A stretch of DNA of 64,000 nucleotides, taken from positions 310,001 through 374,000 of the forward strand of contig JADIYP010000005.1 of NCBI GenBank assembly GCA_016705235.1, given 5' to 3'. Position 1 is the first letter of the stretch. Every line of letters starts with the position of its first letter. Below, piece by piece: positions 27,475 through 35,883 of this stretch. The notes beneath the pieces were generated by a model. That model saw only the letters and a list, made by a program, of their open reading frames with translations, had not been told where the DNA came from and did no database searches. The translations under genes were made by a program, and so were the position numbers. This DNA is from Candidatus Leptovillus affinis (GTDB lineage Bacteria > Chloroflexota > Anaerolineae > Promineifilales > Promineifilaceae).

Positions 27475-28416
27475 ATGACGTTGTTATCCATCAGCCCGAT
27501 GCATATTCCTGACGGCTTTTTGAGCGTGACGATTTCCGCGTTGTTTTGGGGGTTAACGGCCGTTGCCCTGGCTATCGCCGTGCGCAAGAGTCAGGCGGAA
27601 TTCGACGAACGGCTCGCGCCGCTGGCCGGCATTATGGCGGCCTTCATTTTCGCCGCGCAAATGATCAATTTTCCGGTGGCCGGCGGCACTTCCGGCCACC
27701 TGTTGGGCGGTGCGCTGGCGGCCATCATGCTTGGCCCGTGGGTGGGCATGTTGGTCATGGCCTGCGTGATTGGCGTTCAGGGGCTGCTGTTTCAGGACGG
27801 CGGCCTGCTGGTGATGGGGGCCAATATCTTTAACATGGGCATTGTGACCGTGTTGGTGGGGTACGGGTTGTATCGCACCACCGGCGGCCGCAGCCGGACG
27901 TTTAAATTGGCGGCGGCTGGCGTGGCGGCCTGGCTTTCGGTGATGGCCGCGGCGCTCTTCACGGCGCTGCAGCTTTGGCTGAGCGGCACGGCGGCCGCGG
28001 GTCTGGTTGTGCCGGTGATGTTGGGCGTGCATGCGCTCATTGGCTTGGGCGAGGCGCTCATTACGGTGGCGGCGCTGGCTTTTGTGTTTCGCGTGCGCCC
28101 CGATTTGCTGAACGCGGGGGAAGAGCGTAACGGCCGTGGCTGGATTGTGGCTGGCGTGCTGCTTTCGTTGGCGGTGGTGCTGCTGGCGCCTTATGCCTCG
28201 GCCAGCCCGGATGGCCTGGAGCGGGTGGCGCAGGATATGGGGTTTATCAGCACGGCCGTAGCTGCCCCGTATGAACTCCTGCCAGATTACACCATACCTT
28301 TTGTGGGCAGCGAAAACCTGTCCACGCTGCTGGCGGGCGCGTTGGGGGTGTTGGTGGTGGCCGCGACGGCCGTGTATCTGGTGCGTCTGATCCGACGACC
28401 GGCCAGGCGTTCGTAA
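27475..28416 (+). CDS. cbiM: ECF metal transporter S component CbiM with PDGLE domain
   Basis: The 313-residue membrane protein has the CbiM/NikM signature MHIPDGFLS near its start, GGTSGHLLGGALAAIMLGPW in the middle and a C-terminal extension with SPDGLERVAQDMGF, the CbiN-like PDGLE domain. It binds Co2+, Ni2+ or a similar ion outside the cell. The ATG at 27475 has GGAGG eight bases upstream and would put eight residues before the MH pair that forms the metal site in known structures. A start at 27499 gives MH directly but has no ribosome site. It is the second gene of the fur-cbiM-cbiQ-cbiO operon. Confidence 0.9.
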   Translation: MTLLSISPMHIPDGFLSVTISALFWGLTAVALAIAVRKSQAEFDERLAPLAGIMAAFIFAAQMINFPVAGGTSGHLLGGALAAIMLGPWVGMLVMACVIGVQGLLFQDGGLLVMGANIFNMGIVTVLVGYGLYRTTGGRSRTFKLAAAGVAAWLSVMAAALFTALQLWLSGTAAAGLVVPVMLGVHALIGLGEALITVAALAFVFRVRPDLLNAGEERNGRGWIVAGVLLSLAVVLLAPYASASPDGLERVAQDMGFISTAVAAPYELLPDYTIPFVGSENLSTLLAGALGVLVVAATAVYLVRLIRRPARRS

Positions 28417-28417
28417 C

Positions 28418-29209
28418 GTGCAATTTCACGCGCTCGATCGATATCAGACAGGCAGCAGCGTTTTGCATCGCCTGGATCCGCGTGTCAAAGTGCTTGGCGC
28501 GCTGTTGACGATCCTATCCACGGCGCTGCTGCCGGATGGCGCGTGGTGGGCGTTTATTGTGACCGGGCTGGTGCTGCTGGCGGCCAGCCGGGCGGCCGGA
28601 TTTGGCTGGTTGTACGGCGCGAAGCGCTCTTTTGTGGTGCTGCCATTCCTGCTGGCCGCGACGACCGTGATGTTTACGTTGCCCGGACGGCCGTTGCTGG
28701 GCATTCAGCTTGGTTCGTGGCAGTTGATTGTCAGTGACGCCGGTCTGGTTCGTTTTGTCAGCATCCTCATTCGCGGCTTGTTGGCGGTGCAGGCGGCCAT
28801 CCTGCTGGTAGCCCTCACCCGTTTGCCAGATTTGCTCCACGCGCTGCGCCATTTGCGCCTGCCGGCCGTTTTTGTGGCCATCATTTCCTTTATGGTGCGC
28901 TACCTGACGGTGTTGGGCGACGAGGTGAAGCGGCTGCTGCGGGCGCGAGAAGCGCGCAGTGCCGCTCTGGAGGGTCGCCGCGCCGGTGGCTCGCTGCTCT
29001 GGCGGGCGCAGGTAGCAGGCCATATGGTCGGCCAGCTTTTTTTGCGCAGCTACGAGCGCAGTGATCGCATTTACCAGGCCATGCTGGCCCGTGGCTATCG
29101 CGGCGAATGGCCGACGAGCAATCCGCACCATATGGCGCGCCGGGATTGGCTGGCGCTGGCGGTAGTTGTCGTGGCGCTGCTGCTGGTTCAAATGATTGGC
29201 CGCTTTTAA
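28418..29209 (+). CDS. cbiQ: ECF transporter transmembrane component CbiQ
   Basis: This 263-residue T component starts RLDPRVKVLGALL and has about five membrane helices. Two cytoplasmic coupling motifs are visible, AREARSAALEGR and MLARGYRGE, the Ala-Arg-Gly type that dock onto the ATPase. It links the CbiM binding subunit to the ATPase in metal uptake. The GTG start is two bases after the cbiM stop, so translation is coupled. Confidence 0.9.
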   Translation: MQFHALDRYQTGSSVLHRLDPRVKVLGALLTILSTALLPDGAWWAFIVTGLVLLAASRAAGFGWLYGAKRSFVVLPFLLAATTVMFTLPGRPLLGIQLGSWQLIVSDAGLVRFVSILIRGLLAVQAAILLVALTRLPDLLHALRHLRLPAVFVAIISFMVRYLTVLGDEVKRLLRAREARSAALEGRRAGGSLLWRAQVAGHMVGQLFLRSYERSDRIYQAMLARGYRGEWPTSNPHHMARRDWLALAVVVVALLLVQMIGRF

Positions 29210-29232
29210 TTCGGTTTCAGCCCAGGAATTTT

Positions 29233-30000
29233 ATGCCCATTCTTCACGAAACAAACTTGCCTGTTGTACCGCTTTCAATCGCCGCAGAAACCATCCTGGC
29301 GGTTGAATCGTTGTCGTTTCATTATCCTGACGGCCGTCAGGCCCTGCATGACGTCTCGTTAACCATCAAACCGGGCGAAAAGGTGGCTCTGGTTGGGCCG
29401 AATGGGGCCGGGAAAAGCACGCTGCTGCTGCATTTGAACGGGCTGTTGAGCGGTGACGGCCGTATCCGCGTCGGTGCGCTGACCCTGGAAAAAAGCACGT
29501 TACCGGCCATTCGCGCCAAAGTCGGGCTGGTGTTCCAGAATCCCGACGACCAGTTGTTTTCGCCTACGGTGCGCGAGGATGTGGCGTTTGGCCCTTTGCA
29601 CATGGGCTTGGCGGCGGAGGAGATTGAAACGGCCGTTACGCGCGCCCTGGCGCAGGTAGGCATGGCCGCCTACGCCGACCGCATCTCTTACCATCTGAGC
29701 GTGGGCGAAAAAAAGCGCATCGCTGTGGCGACTGTGCTGGCCATGCAGCCAGAACTGCTGGTGTTGGATGAACCGTCGGCCGGGCTGGACCCGCGCGCTC
29801 GGCGCAGTCTGATCACCCTGCTGCAAGAATTGCCCATTCCCATGATTGTAGCCACCCACGATTTGCTCATGGCGCGTGATTTGCTGCCCCGCATGGTGAT
29901 CATGGATAATGGGCGCATTATGGCGGATGGCCCCACCGGCCAATTGTTGGCTGATCCGGTCTTTTTGCAGACTCACGGATTGGAACTGCCGTGTCCTTGA
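29233..30000 (+). CDS. cbiO: ECF transporter ATPase CbiO
   Basis: The 255-residue ATPase has Walker A GPNGAGKST, Q-loop VFQNPDDQLF, a signature LSVGEKKRIAVA (one change from LSGGQ-type, as common in ECF ATPases), Walker B LLVLDEPSAGLD and the switch ATHD. It powers CbiMQ-mediated metal uptake. The ATG at 29233 is preferred over an upstream start that would overlap cbiQ. It is the last gene of the metal operon. Confidence 0.92.
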   Translation: MPILHETNLPVVPLSIAAETILAVESLSFHYPDGRQALHDVSLTIKPGEKVALVGPNGAGKSTLLLHLNGLLSGDGRIRVGALTLEKSTLPAIRAKVGLVFQNPDDQLFSPTVREDVAFGPLHMGLAAEEIETAVTRALAQVGMAAYADRISYHLSVGEKKRIAVATVLAMQPELLVLDEPSAGLDPRARRSLITLLQELPIPMIVATHDLLMARDLLPRMVIMDNGRIMADGPTGQLLADPVFLQTHGLELPCP

Positions 30001-30082
30001 GGCTTCGTCTCGTCCTTACCTAAATTGAAATTACTGGCAAAAACCCTGCCGGGCTTAGAAGATGCAAAGTGAGGCGCACATC

Positions 30083-31192
30083 ATGAATTACGAAATGCAA
30101 GGGCCAATGGGCGCGCGGACGATGATAGACGGCCGTACCGTTGATTATTTTGCCGGCTGCGGCTATCTGGGTTTGCAAAACCACCCGGCCGTGCGGCAGG
30201 CGGCCATAGACGCGCTGACCACCTATGGCCTGGCCAATTCCGGCGGCTTTGGCAGCAATCACCCCATTTACCACCAGCTTAGAGAAGCTGTTTGCACTTA
30301 TTTTGGCGCGGAAGAGATGTTGTATTTTGCTTCCGGCTATTTGGGCAACGCCATTTTGGCTCAGGGTTTGTGTACCCGTTTCGAGCGCATTTTTATCGAC
30401 GAACAGGCGCATTACAGCGTGTGGGACGGTGCGCGTACGGCCGGCAAACCGGTCCATGCCTACCGCCATCTGGACGCGGATGACTTGGCGGCGGTGTGTC
30501 GGCGCGAACTGCGGCCGGGCGAACGGCCGTTTGTCATGACCGACGGCGTATTTCCGGTTTCCGGGGAAATTGCGCCGGTGCCGGATTTGTTGGCGGCGAT
30601 ACGGCCGTTCGATGGCCAGCTTTGTCTGGACGATGCCCATGCGACGGGTGTTTTGGGCGCAAACGGCCGTGGCACGCTGGAGCATTTTGGCCTGGACGGC
30701 GACGAACGCTGCGTGACCAGCCACACCTTCAGCAAGGCGCTGGGCGCGTATGGCGGGTTTATCGTTGGGCAGGCAGCCCTGATCGATGAATTGGTCACGA
30801 ATGCCAACGTTCAGGAAGGGGCGAGCCGCCCGCCGCTGCCCGCCGCCGCCGCTGCTTGCACGGCCGTCACCCTGCTGCGCCACGATGATTCGCTGCGCCG
30901 CCAACTGCGGGCCAATGTCGCCCAGGCGCGCGCCGGGGCGCGGGCGCTGGGTTGGCCGCTGCCAGATTCGCCAGCGCCGGTGATTTGCCTGGCGCAGCGC
31001 GATGGGTTGGACCTGGCCCGCATTCAGGCCGACCTGTTCACCCACGATATTTTGGTGGCCCATTCCACCCATTACACCAGCGTGCCGGACGGCGGGGCGC
31101 TGCGCATCGCCGTTTTTGCGACGCACACACAGGAACAAATTGACCGGCTGGTGGTGACGTTGGGGTGGGTGATGCAAACGCACGCGGTGTAG
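30083..31192 (+). CDS. Alpha-oxoamine synthase family PLP enzyme
   Basis: The 369-residue protein follows the family pattern: GCGYLGLQNHP, GSNHPIYHQLREAV, LDDAHATGVLG (Asp-His pair contacting PLP) and SHTFSKALGAYGG with the PLP-binding Lys. The family condenses an acyl-CoA with an amino acid and includes BioF (8-amino-7-oxononanoate synthase), Kbl and ALA synthase. BioF-like activity is plausible, but no biotin genes are near. The ATG at 30083 with GAGG eight bases upstream is preferred to one at 30062. It sits 82 bases after cbiO. Confidence 0.8.
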   Translation: MNYEMQGPMGARTMIDGRTVDYFAGCGYLGLQNHPAVRQAAIDALTTYGLANSGGFGSNHPIYHQLREAVCTYFGAEEMLYFASGYLGNAILAQGLCTRFERIFIDEQAHYSVWDGARTAGKPVHAYRHLDADDLAAVCRRELRPGERPFVMTDGVFPVSGEIAPVPDLLAAIRPFDGQLCLDDAHATGVLGANGRGTLEHFGLDGDERCVTSHTFSKALGAYGGFIVGQAALIDELVTNANVQEGASRPPLPAAAAACTAVTLLRHDDSLRRQLRANVAQARAGARALGWPLPDSPAPVICLAQRDGLDLARIQADLFTHDILVAHSTHYTSVPDGGALRIAVFATHTQEQIDRLVVTLGWVMQTHAV

Positions 31193-31269
31193 CAGGCAGG
31201 ATGATGGGGGGAGACGGCCGTTTCGCGGCCAATCAAGTCCGAGGCAAAAATAGCTCAAGGAGGCGCAAG

Positions 31270-32034
31270 ATGTACCAGACAGATAGGTATGAAGGGATGA
31301 TCGCCGAGACGATCATGATGCCGGGGATGAACGGCGAGCTGATCAACGCTTATTTTGCACGGCCGTTAGGCCCTGGCCCATTTCCCGGCATGGTCATTAT
31401 TCACCACATGCCTGGCTGGGATGAGTGGTATCGGGAGGCTACCCGCAAATTTGCCCATCAGGGTTACGCGGCGCTTTCCCCCAATTTGTATTTCCGCGCC
31501 GGCCACGGCACGCCGGAAGATGTGGCTGTGAAAGTGCGGGCGGAAGGCGGCGTGGCCGACGATCAGGTCATGGGCGACATGGCCGGGGCGTTGGGCTATT
31601 TACGGGCGCTGCCTTTTGTGAACGGCAAGGTTGGGGTGTTTGGCACTTGTTCGGGCGGCCGTCACGCTTATCTGGCGGCCTGTCGTGTGCCGGGTTTTAC
31701 GGCCGTTGTCGATTGTTGGGGCGGGCATGTTGTGATGGCTCCAGAGGATCTTTCGCCCAAACGGCCGGTTGCGCCGGTGGATTACACGGCCGATCTAACC
31801 TGCCCGCTGCTGGGCATTTTTGGCGCGGATGATCGCAGCCCGACGCCGGACCAGGTGGCCATTCATGAACAAGCGTTACAGGCGCATGGCAAAACATACG
31901 AATTTCACATGTACCCCAACGCCGGGCATGGCTTTTTCTATCACAACCGGCCCAATTATCGCCAGGAACAGGCGGTGGATGGCTGGGCCAAGGTGTTTGC
32001 TTTTTTGGATAAACACCTTGGCCCAGCGGCCTGA
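31270..32034 (+). CDS. Dienelactone hydrolase family protein
   Basis: The 254-residue alpha/beta hydrolase has the Cys nucleophile in GTCSGG, an Asp in FGADDRSPTP and a His in NAGHGFFYHNRP, the triad of dienelactone hydrolases. These enzymes open lactone rings in aromatic degradation, though many family members have other ester substrates. AGGAGG lies just upstream of the ATG. The gene stands between the oxoamine synthase and a DUF6295-like gene on the same strand. Confidence 0.88.
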   Translation: MYQTDRYEGMIAETIMMPGMNGELINAYFARPLGPGPFPGMVIIHHMPGWDEWYREATRKFAHQGYAALSPNLYFRAGHGTPEDVAVKVRAEGGVADDQVMGDMAGALGYLRALPFVNGKVGVFGTCSGGRHAYLAACRVPGFTAVVDCWGGHVVMAPEDLSPKRPVAPVDYTADLTCPLLGIFGADDRSPTPDQVAIHEQALQAHGKTYEFHMYPNAGHGFFYHNRPNYRQEQAVDGWAKVFAFLDKHLGPAA

Positions 32035-32061
32035 TTTTTCCCGAATCGAACAGGAGACATC

Positions 32062-32091
32062 ATGAGTGGTCTAACCCACCACCACGAATGA
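32062..32091 (+). other. Nine-codon mini reading frame with strong ribosome site
   Basis: CAGGAGACATC precedes an ATG that reads MSGLTHHHE and stops, ten bases before a perfect hairpin repeat. It may be the residue of a gene cut off by the hairpin's insertion, or a leader peptide for the next gene. Translation is not shown. Confidence 0.3.
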
Positions 32092-32099
32092 AAAGGTTG

Positions 32100-32132
32100 A
32101 GATTTGTCAAATCTTTAAGATTTGACAAATCT
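32100..32132. repeat. Hairpin repeat family E, copy 1
   Basis: A perfect inverted repeat AGATTTGTCAAATCT / AGATTTGACAAATCT with a three-base loop. Each arm is itself partly palindromic. An equivalent copy lies at 63191-63223. There is no T run after it. Confidence 0.85.
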
Positions 32133-32152
32133 ATTTTCAAGGGAGCTTGATG

Positions 32153-32422
32153 ATGTGTACGATGATTGTGCAGCAAATTAAGATTGACGGCAGCGGGAAG
32201 GGAGCCGGAGGCTGGTTCCCGCTGCGTCAGGCCAACGTTTCTTATGATCACCCGTTTGATGCGCCGATGGAACATGCGCTGAATATCGACTTTGTTAACG
32301 AAGCTCAGGGCCTTGGCGCGCGTGTGGCGGTGGAACTGAGCGCTGAGGCCGCGCGTGCCCTGGTGCAGACGATTAATGCCGTTTTGGCGCAGGCCGAGGC
32401 AGGCGGCCATCTGGATGAGTGA
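32153..32422 (+). CDS. DUF6295-like small protein
   Basis: The 89-residue protein starts MCTMIVQQIKIDGSGKGAGG, then WFPLRQANVSYDHPF and ALNIDFVNE. I associate this pattern with DUF6295, a small family of unknown function. Of three possible starts (TTG 32147, ATG 32150, ATG 32153) the last is seven bases from GGGAG and matches the usual MCTMI beginning. It follows the dienelactone hydrolase gene after a hairpin repeat. Confidence 0.7.
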   Translation: MCTMIVQQIKIDGSGKGAGGWFPLRQANVSYDHPFDAPMEHALNIDFVNEAQGLGARVAVELSAEAARALVQTINAVLAQAEAGGHLDE

Positions 32423-32435
32423 GCGCGGCTTGAGA

Positions 32436-33656
32436 TTAGGAGGGGGAAACGGCCGTTTCCTCCAACCGATTTAGCCCGCTTTGCACAATTTGCCACAGCT
32501 CCCAGGCGATAGGCGCGATAGCCAACGTCCAGAGGAGGTAAGCTGTGCCGTGCAGCGCCGAGTGGTAATCGACCAGGAAGATGCTGGCCCATAAAAAGGC
32601 CGCGCCCAGGTGAACGGCCGTCAGGCTAAACCAACTACCGCCCAACCGCGCCGGTTCCCCAGGTTGAAACGCCTGGCGGAAGAAAAAAGGCAAGATAGCA
32701 AACCCAAACTGGAACACCCAGCCGTAAATGAGGGCTTGCGGCGCGTTTTGCTCGATGCCTGCGCCGGGGAATCCGGGCACTTTGAGGATAATGAGCGGCG
32801 CAACCAGGATTGGGGCCAAAATCCACACGTAGGCGGTGGTCAGGTGCCAAACCCCTGGGCGTCGCCAAACAACAGGGTCGTGGAGCAAAGGCTTGATCAC
32901 ATTCAGCAGCAGCCAGACGGTGGCGGTGACGTGTAAGACGAGGCCGGGAACCGTGAAATAGTTCGATTTGATCCAGGGACCGGCTACCAGCCCCAAAGCG
33001 CCCAGAGTCATCATCCAAAAAATGGCTTTGATGGAACGGGGCCAGGCCAACGGCCGTCCGGCAAAACGCGGGTAGATGTCGATGAGGATGCCCGCGAAAA
33101 CCATAGACATCAGCCCCCAATTGTTGGCGTGAATATGAACTTCGACAGGCGTTTTGATGCGTAAAATGTCACTCCAACCCATCCACAACCCCGTGCCGAT
33201 GATGATGCCCAGCAGAAAATAACCCAGACCCACGATGTAGAAGAGACGGCCGTTTGGCCCTTCAACCGCCGGTTTGGTGGTTGGTGTAGACGGCCGTAAC
33301 TGCCGCAGCTGCTGCATCAGGAGCAGCGTGGCGATAAAAATCAGGGTTCCGCCAATCAAAATAAGCGGCGTATTGATGATGGGGATGCCAAACAACAGGG
33401 TCAGCAGGCCGATATTCAGCGCCAGCCAGGTGTCCCAACGAAACGCCGGTTTGGGCAAACCGGCGCGAATGGCCACCAACGCTGGCAGCAACCCAAACAT
33501 AGCCTCGGTCAGCGCGCCCAGGGTGATCAGGTGGACGCGCAGCCAGCGCAGCCCGTTAAACCAGGTCAGAATGTTCCAACTGGTCAGGGTGGTATCGAAG
33601 GCCGCAATCATTGCCAGCCCCATGAAAATAGCGGTCATCAAAAAGTATAAATTCAT
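32436..33656 (-). CDS. Heme-copper oxidase subunit I-like / NnrS-like multi-helix membrane protein
   Basis: The 406-residue protein is almost entirely membrane helices (about 11-12). Conserved-looking histidines sit within helices: LRVHLITLGALTEAMFG, VEVHIHANNWGLMSM, LVLHVTATVW, and VHLGAAFLW. The layout resembles short CcoN/COG3278 or NnrS-like proteins, which bind heme or copper or respond to nitric oxide. Whether it reduces oxygen or NO is not decided by sequence. The ATG at 33656 with AGGAG eight bases upstream is preferred over 33716. It is the last gene of the crp-ferredoxin-cupin cluster. Confidence 0.75.
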   Translation of the reverse strand: MNLYFLMTAIFMGLAMIAAFDTTLTSWNILTWFNGLRWLRVHLITLGALTEAMFGLLPALVAIRAGLPKPAFRWDTWLALNIGLLTLLFGIPIINTPLILIGGTLIFIATLLLMQQLRQLRPSTPTTKPAVEGPNGRLFYIVGLGYFLLGIIIGTGLWMGWSDILRIKTPVEVHIHANNWGLMSMVFAGILIDIYPRFAGRPLAWPRSIKAIFWMMTLGALGLVAGPWIKSNYFTVPGLVLHVTATVWLLLNVIKPLLHDPVVWRRPGVWHLTTAYVWILAPILVAPLIILKVPGFPGAGIEQNAPQALIYGWVFQFGFAILPFFFRQAFQPGEPARLGGSWFSLTAVHLGAAFLWASIFLVDYHSALHGTAYLLWTLAIAPIAWELWQIVQSGLNRLEETAVSPS

Positions 33657-33666
33657 TTGTCTGCTC

Positions 33667-33981
33667 CTAATTTGCGGCTTGCGCGCCAAGTAAAACGACG
33701 CGGGTTGTGGCTTCAAATCCGCGCCGTGCGCCTTGCGGCACAGTTATTGTCGCCCCGGCCGAAACGGCGAACCGTTCGCCATCTACTGTCATCCAGCCTT
33801 CGCCCTGGATGATGTGGTAGACGGAGGTTGGCGCGGGGTGGGTGGGAATTTGCTGCCCGGCTTCCAGGCCCACCAAAACGGCGCGAAAGGTGCTGTCTTC
33901 GATGATTTTGACGGGCTGTGGGCCGTCGGGCGCAAAGCGCGCCTGGTCGGCCCATTGGATGGGGTTTTGATTGCTTGTCAC
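33667..33981 (-). CDS. Single-domain cupin protein
   Basis: The 104-residue protein has the cupin core (GQQIPTHPAPTSVYHIIQGEG, later GATITVPQGARRGFEA). The first motif keeps one His (THP) and the second has no clear His, so metal binding may be reduced. Such small cupins act as sensors or isomerases. It is six bases after the ferredoxin gene and ten before the oxidase-like gene, so it is part of the operon. Confidence 0.85.
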   Translation of the reverse strand: MTSNQNPIQWADQARFAPDGPQPVKIIEDSTFRAVLVGLEAGQQIPTHPAPTSVYHIIQGEGWMTVDGERFAVSAGATITVPQGARRGFEATTRVVLLGAQAAN

Positions 33982-33987
33982 GGTTGA

Positions 33988-34245
33988 TTACTCCTCTTGT
34001 CGGGTGGGGAGATCGGGCGGTGGGTGAACGGCCGTATCGGCAAATTCCAAACAAAACGGCCGTCTGATGGCCTGCCGGGGGCAAATCTGCTCGCACAAAC
34101 CGCTGTATTGGCAGTCAGCGGCTGCGGCCACAACCGCCAGACCCGCTTCAACGGTCAGGCAGCCCTCCGGGCAGGCAGCCGCGCACAAGCCGCAGCCGTC
34201 ACACAAGGCCGGATCAATGTCAGGAATAGGCCAAATTACAGCCAC
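33988..34245 (-). CDS. Ferredoxin-like protein with one complete and one degenerate 4Fe-4S motif
   Basis: The 85-residue protein has CDGCGLCAAACP, a full CxxCxxCxxxCP cluster motif, then DCQYSGLCEQICP, in which the second Cys is replaced by Ser. The second site could bind a 3Fe-4S cluster or none. Two adjacent GTG codons (34248, 34245) follow GGAG at 4 and 7 bases; the second is chosen. The open frame extends to 34695 but there it only mirrors the crp gene. It is probably an electron carrier or regulator partner in this redox operon. Confidence 0.8.
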   Translation of the reverse strand: MAVIWPIPDIDPALCDGCGLCAAACPEGCLTVEAGLAVVAAAADCQYSGLCEQICPRQAIRRPFCLEFADTAVHPPPDLPTRQEE

Positions 34246-34337
34246 CACAGTTCTCCATAAACGGTAAATGATTGGTATCAGGTTGTCAGGATAGCAGGGG
34301 GGCTGATGGTTTGTCGGCGACTTTTGTCGGATTGTGG

Positions 34338-35024
34338 TTATTGGGCGGCGATTTCGGCCAGTTTTTCCCGATCCAGCACGCGAATGTGGTGGCGTTCGAC
34401 GGCGATGACGCCGCTGTCTTCCAACTGGCGCAGGGCACGTTGGATCACGTCGGGCACGGTTCCCAGGCGCGAGGCCAATTCGGCCTGGGTGTACCAGCGC
34501 GGGCGATGCAAGATGTCGTCGGTGGCGCCGGTGAGCAGCAGGGAGGCGAGCCGGCCAACGACCGGGCGCAAGGACAGGTCGGCGACCAGTCCCACCAGGT
34601 GGATGACGCGCCCGGCCAGTTGTTGGATGAGGTGTTGGGCGAATAACGGCCGTTCGGCCATCAACTGCACCATGATCTGACGCGGTAAGAGCCACAAGCC
34701 GACAGGTTCCAGGGCAACGGCCGTGGCCGGATTCGGCTGGTTGGCCAGCGCGCCAATTTCGTTAAACATCTCGCCCGGTCCAAAAAAACGCAGCACCTGT
34801 TCTCTGCCGGAGGGCGTGGTTTTGACCACTTTTAACCAGCCGGCGTGCATCAGGTACAGTCCGGCAGCCGATTCGCCTTCCCAAAAAATGACTTCGCCGG
34901 TCTGGTAGGTTTGCCAGCGGGTTTGGGCAGCGAGAACGGCCGTTGTTCCCAGGTCCAAATCTTGAAAGAAGGGGAGCGTGTGTAAATTTTCTAGTAACTG
35001 CGTTTCCGTGGGCCGGTTCACCAT
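34338..35024 (-). CDS. Crp/Fnr-family transcription regulator
   Basis: The 228-residue protein has an N-terminal cyclic-nucleotide-binding-type beta roll (TGEVIFWEGESAAGLYLM, FGPGEMFNEIGAL) and a C-terminal winged helix (TQAELASRLGTVPDVIQRALRQLEDSGVI). No N-terminal Cys cluster of true FNR is present, so it is more like Crp, Dnr or NtcA types. The ATG at 35024 has GAGG six bases upstream. It heads a cluster of redox genes and is divergent from a copper chaperone gene, both likely targets. Confidence 0.9.
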   Translation of the reverse strand: MVNRPTETQLLENLHTLPFFQDLDLGTTAVLAAQTRWQTYQTGEVIFWEGESAAGLYLMHAGWLKVVKTTPSGREQVLRFFGPGEMFNEIGALANQPNPATAVALEPVGLWLLPRQIMVQLMAERPLFAQHLIQQLAGRVIHLVGLVADLSLRPVVGRLASLLLTGATDDILHRPRWYTQAELASRLGTVPDVIQRALRQLEDSGVIAVERHHIRVLDREKLAEIAAQ

Positions 35025-35310
35025 AATTTGCCTCTGCACTGGATGATTTTACGGTTGGCTGCCAGGTGATTTACGCCAGGCACGGCCTGCGCCCAGAATA
35101 AGGAAAATTTTGCAGATGTGAAATGTGTGTTATACAATGATACATGCACCATATCTTATCAAATCATCACATGTTTTATTGACTCAGGCGGGTAAAACGC
35201 CTTGATTGGACCTGTCTGATCTCTATATTTTTAGTGGGTATCCGTGTGCGCCTCATAAATGGGCCACCGATCAGTAACTATATTGCAAAATGTTAAAGGA
35301 GAGAAGTTGT

Positions 35311-35799
35311 ATGAAACGAGTTTCGATTGCATTGTTGTTTTTGTTGATGGGTGTATTGGCCGCTTGCTCCACAAGCGAGCCACAATCTTCGGGGCAGTTG
35401 GAAGTGAAAGATGTATGGGGACGCAATTCGCCGATGGTCGCGCCCAACGGCGCATTTTATATGACCATCGTCAACAATACCGGCGAGGATGAACAATTGT
35501 TAAGCGCCACGGCCGATGTGTGCAGTGTGGTTGAACTGCACGAGATGTACACCATGGATAACGGCGCCATGGGCATGCGCCCGGTCGAAGGCGGCCTGAT
35601 CAGCATTCCGGCGGGTGGGACGGTAGAGCTTAAAGTGGGCGGCTTGCATGTGATGTGCATCGACAAACTGCGCGCTTTGGAAACTGGCGAGCAAATCCCG
35701 CTGACGTTAACGTTTGCCAATGCTGGCGAAATGGTCGTGAATGCCGAGATTCGTGAAGAAGCGATGGAGAGCAGCGGGTCTATGGAAATGGGTGGCTAA
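35311..35799 (+). CDS. PCu(A)C-type copper chaperone lipoprotein
   Basis: The 162-residue lipoprotein (lipobox VLAAC) has the PCu(A)C fold with copper ligands in the expected order: HEMYTMDNGAMGM and later LHVMC. These proteins carry Cu(I) to the CuA or CuB site of respiratory oxidases outside the membrane. AAGGAG lies upstream of the ATG. The gene is divergent from the crp cluster that contains an oxidase-like protein, which supports a shared respiratory role. A terminator follows. Confidence 0.88.
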   Translation: MKRVSIALLFLLMGVLAACSTSEPQSSGQLEVKDVWGRNSPMVAPNGAFYMTIVNNTGEDEQLLSATADVCSVVELHEMYTMDNGAMGMRPVEGGLISIPAGGTVELKVGGLHVMCIDKLRALETGEQIPLTLTFANAGEMVVNAEIREEAMESSGSMEMGG

Positions 35800-35842
35800 C
35801 GCCAGATGGTTTAGGTTTTAGACTCCCCTGTTTACCACTTAG

Positions 35843-35867
35843 AGCCGGTCTTGATGACCGGCTTTTT
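35843..35867 (+). terminator. Rho-independent terminator after the copper chaperone gene
   Basis: AGCCGGTC and GACCGGCT form an eight-base stem with a five-base loop, followed by five T. It lies 44 bases after the stop codon and also close to the end of the convergent regulator gene. Confidence 0.85.
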
Positions 35868-35883
35868 GTTTGCTTGGGCGGGG

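Noticed and set aside
34246..34695. Upstream extension of the ferredoxin frame
   Set aside because: It only mirrors the Crp/Fnr gene and the spacer. The Cys motifs begin after the GTG pair with a ribosome site.
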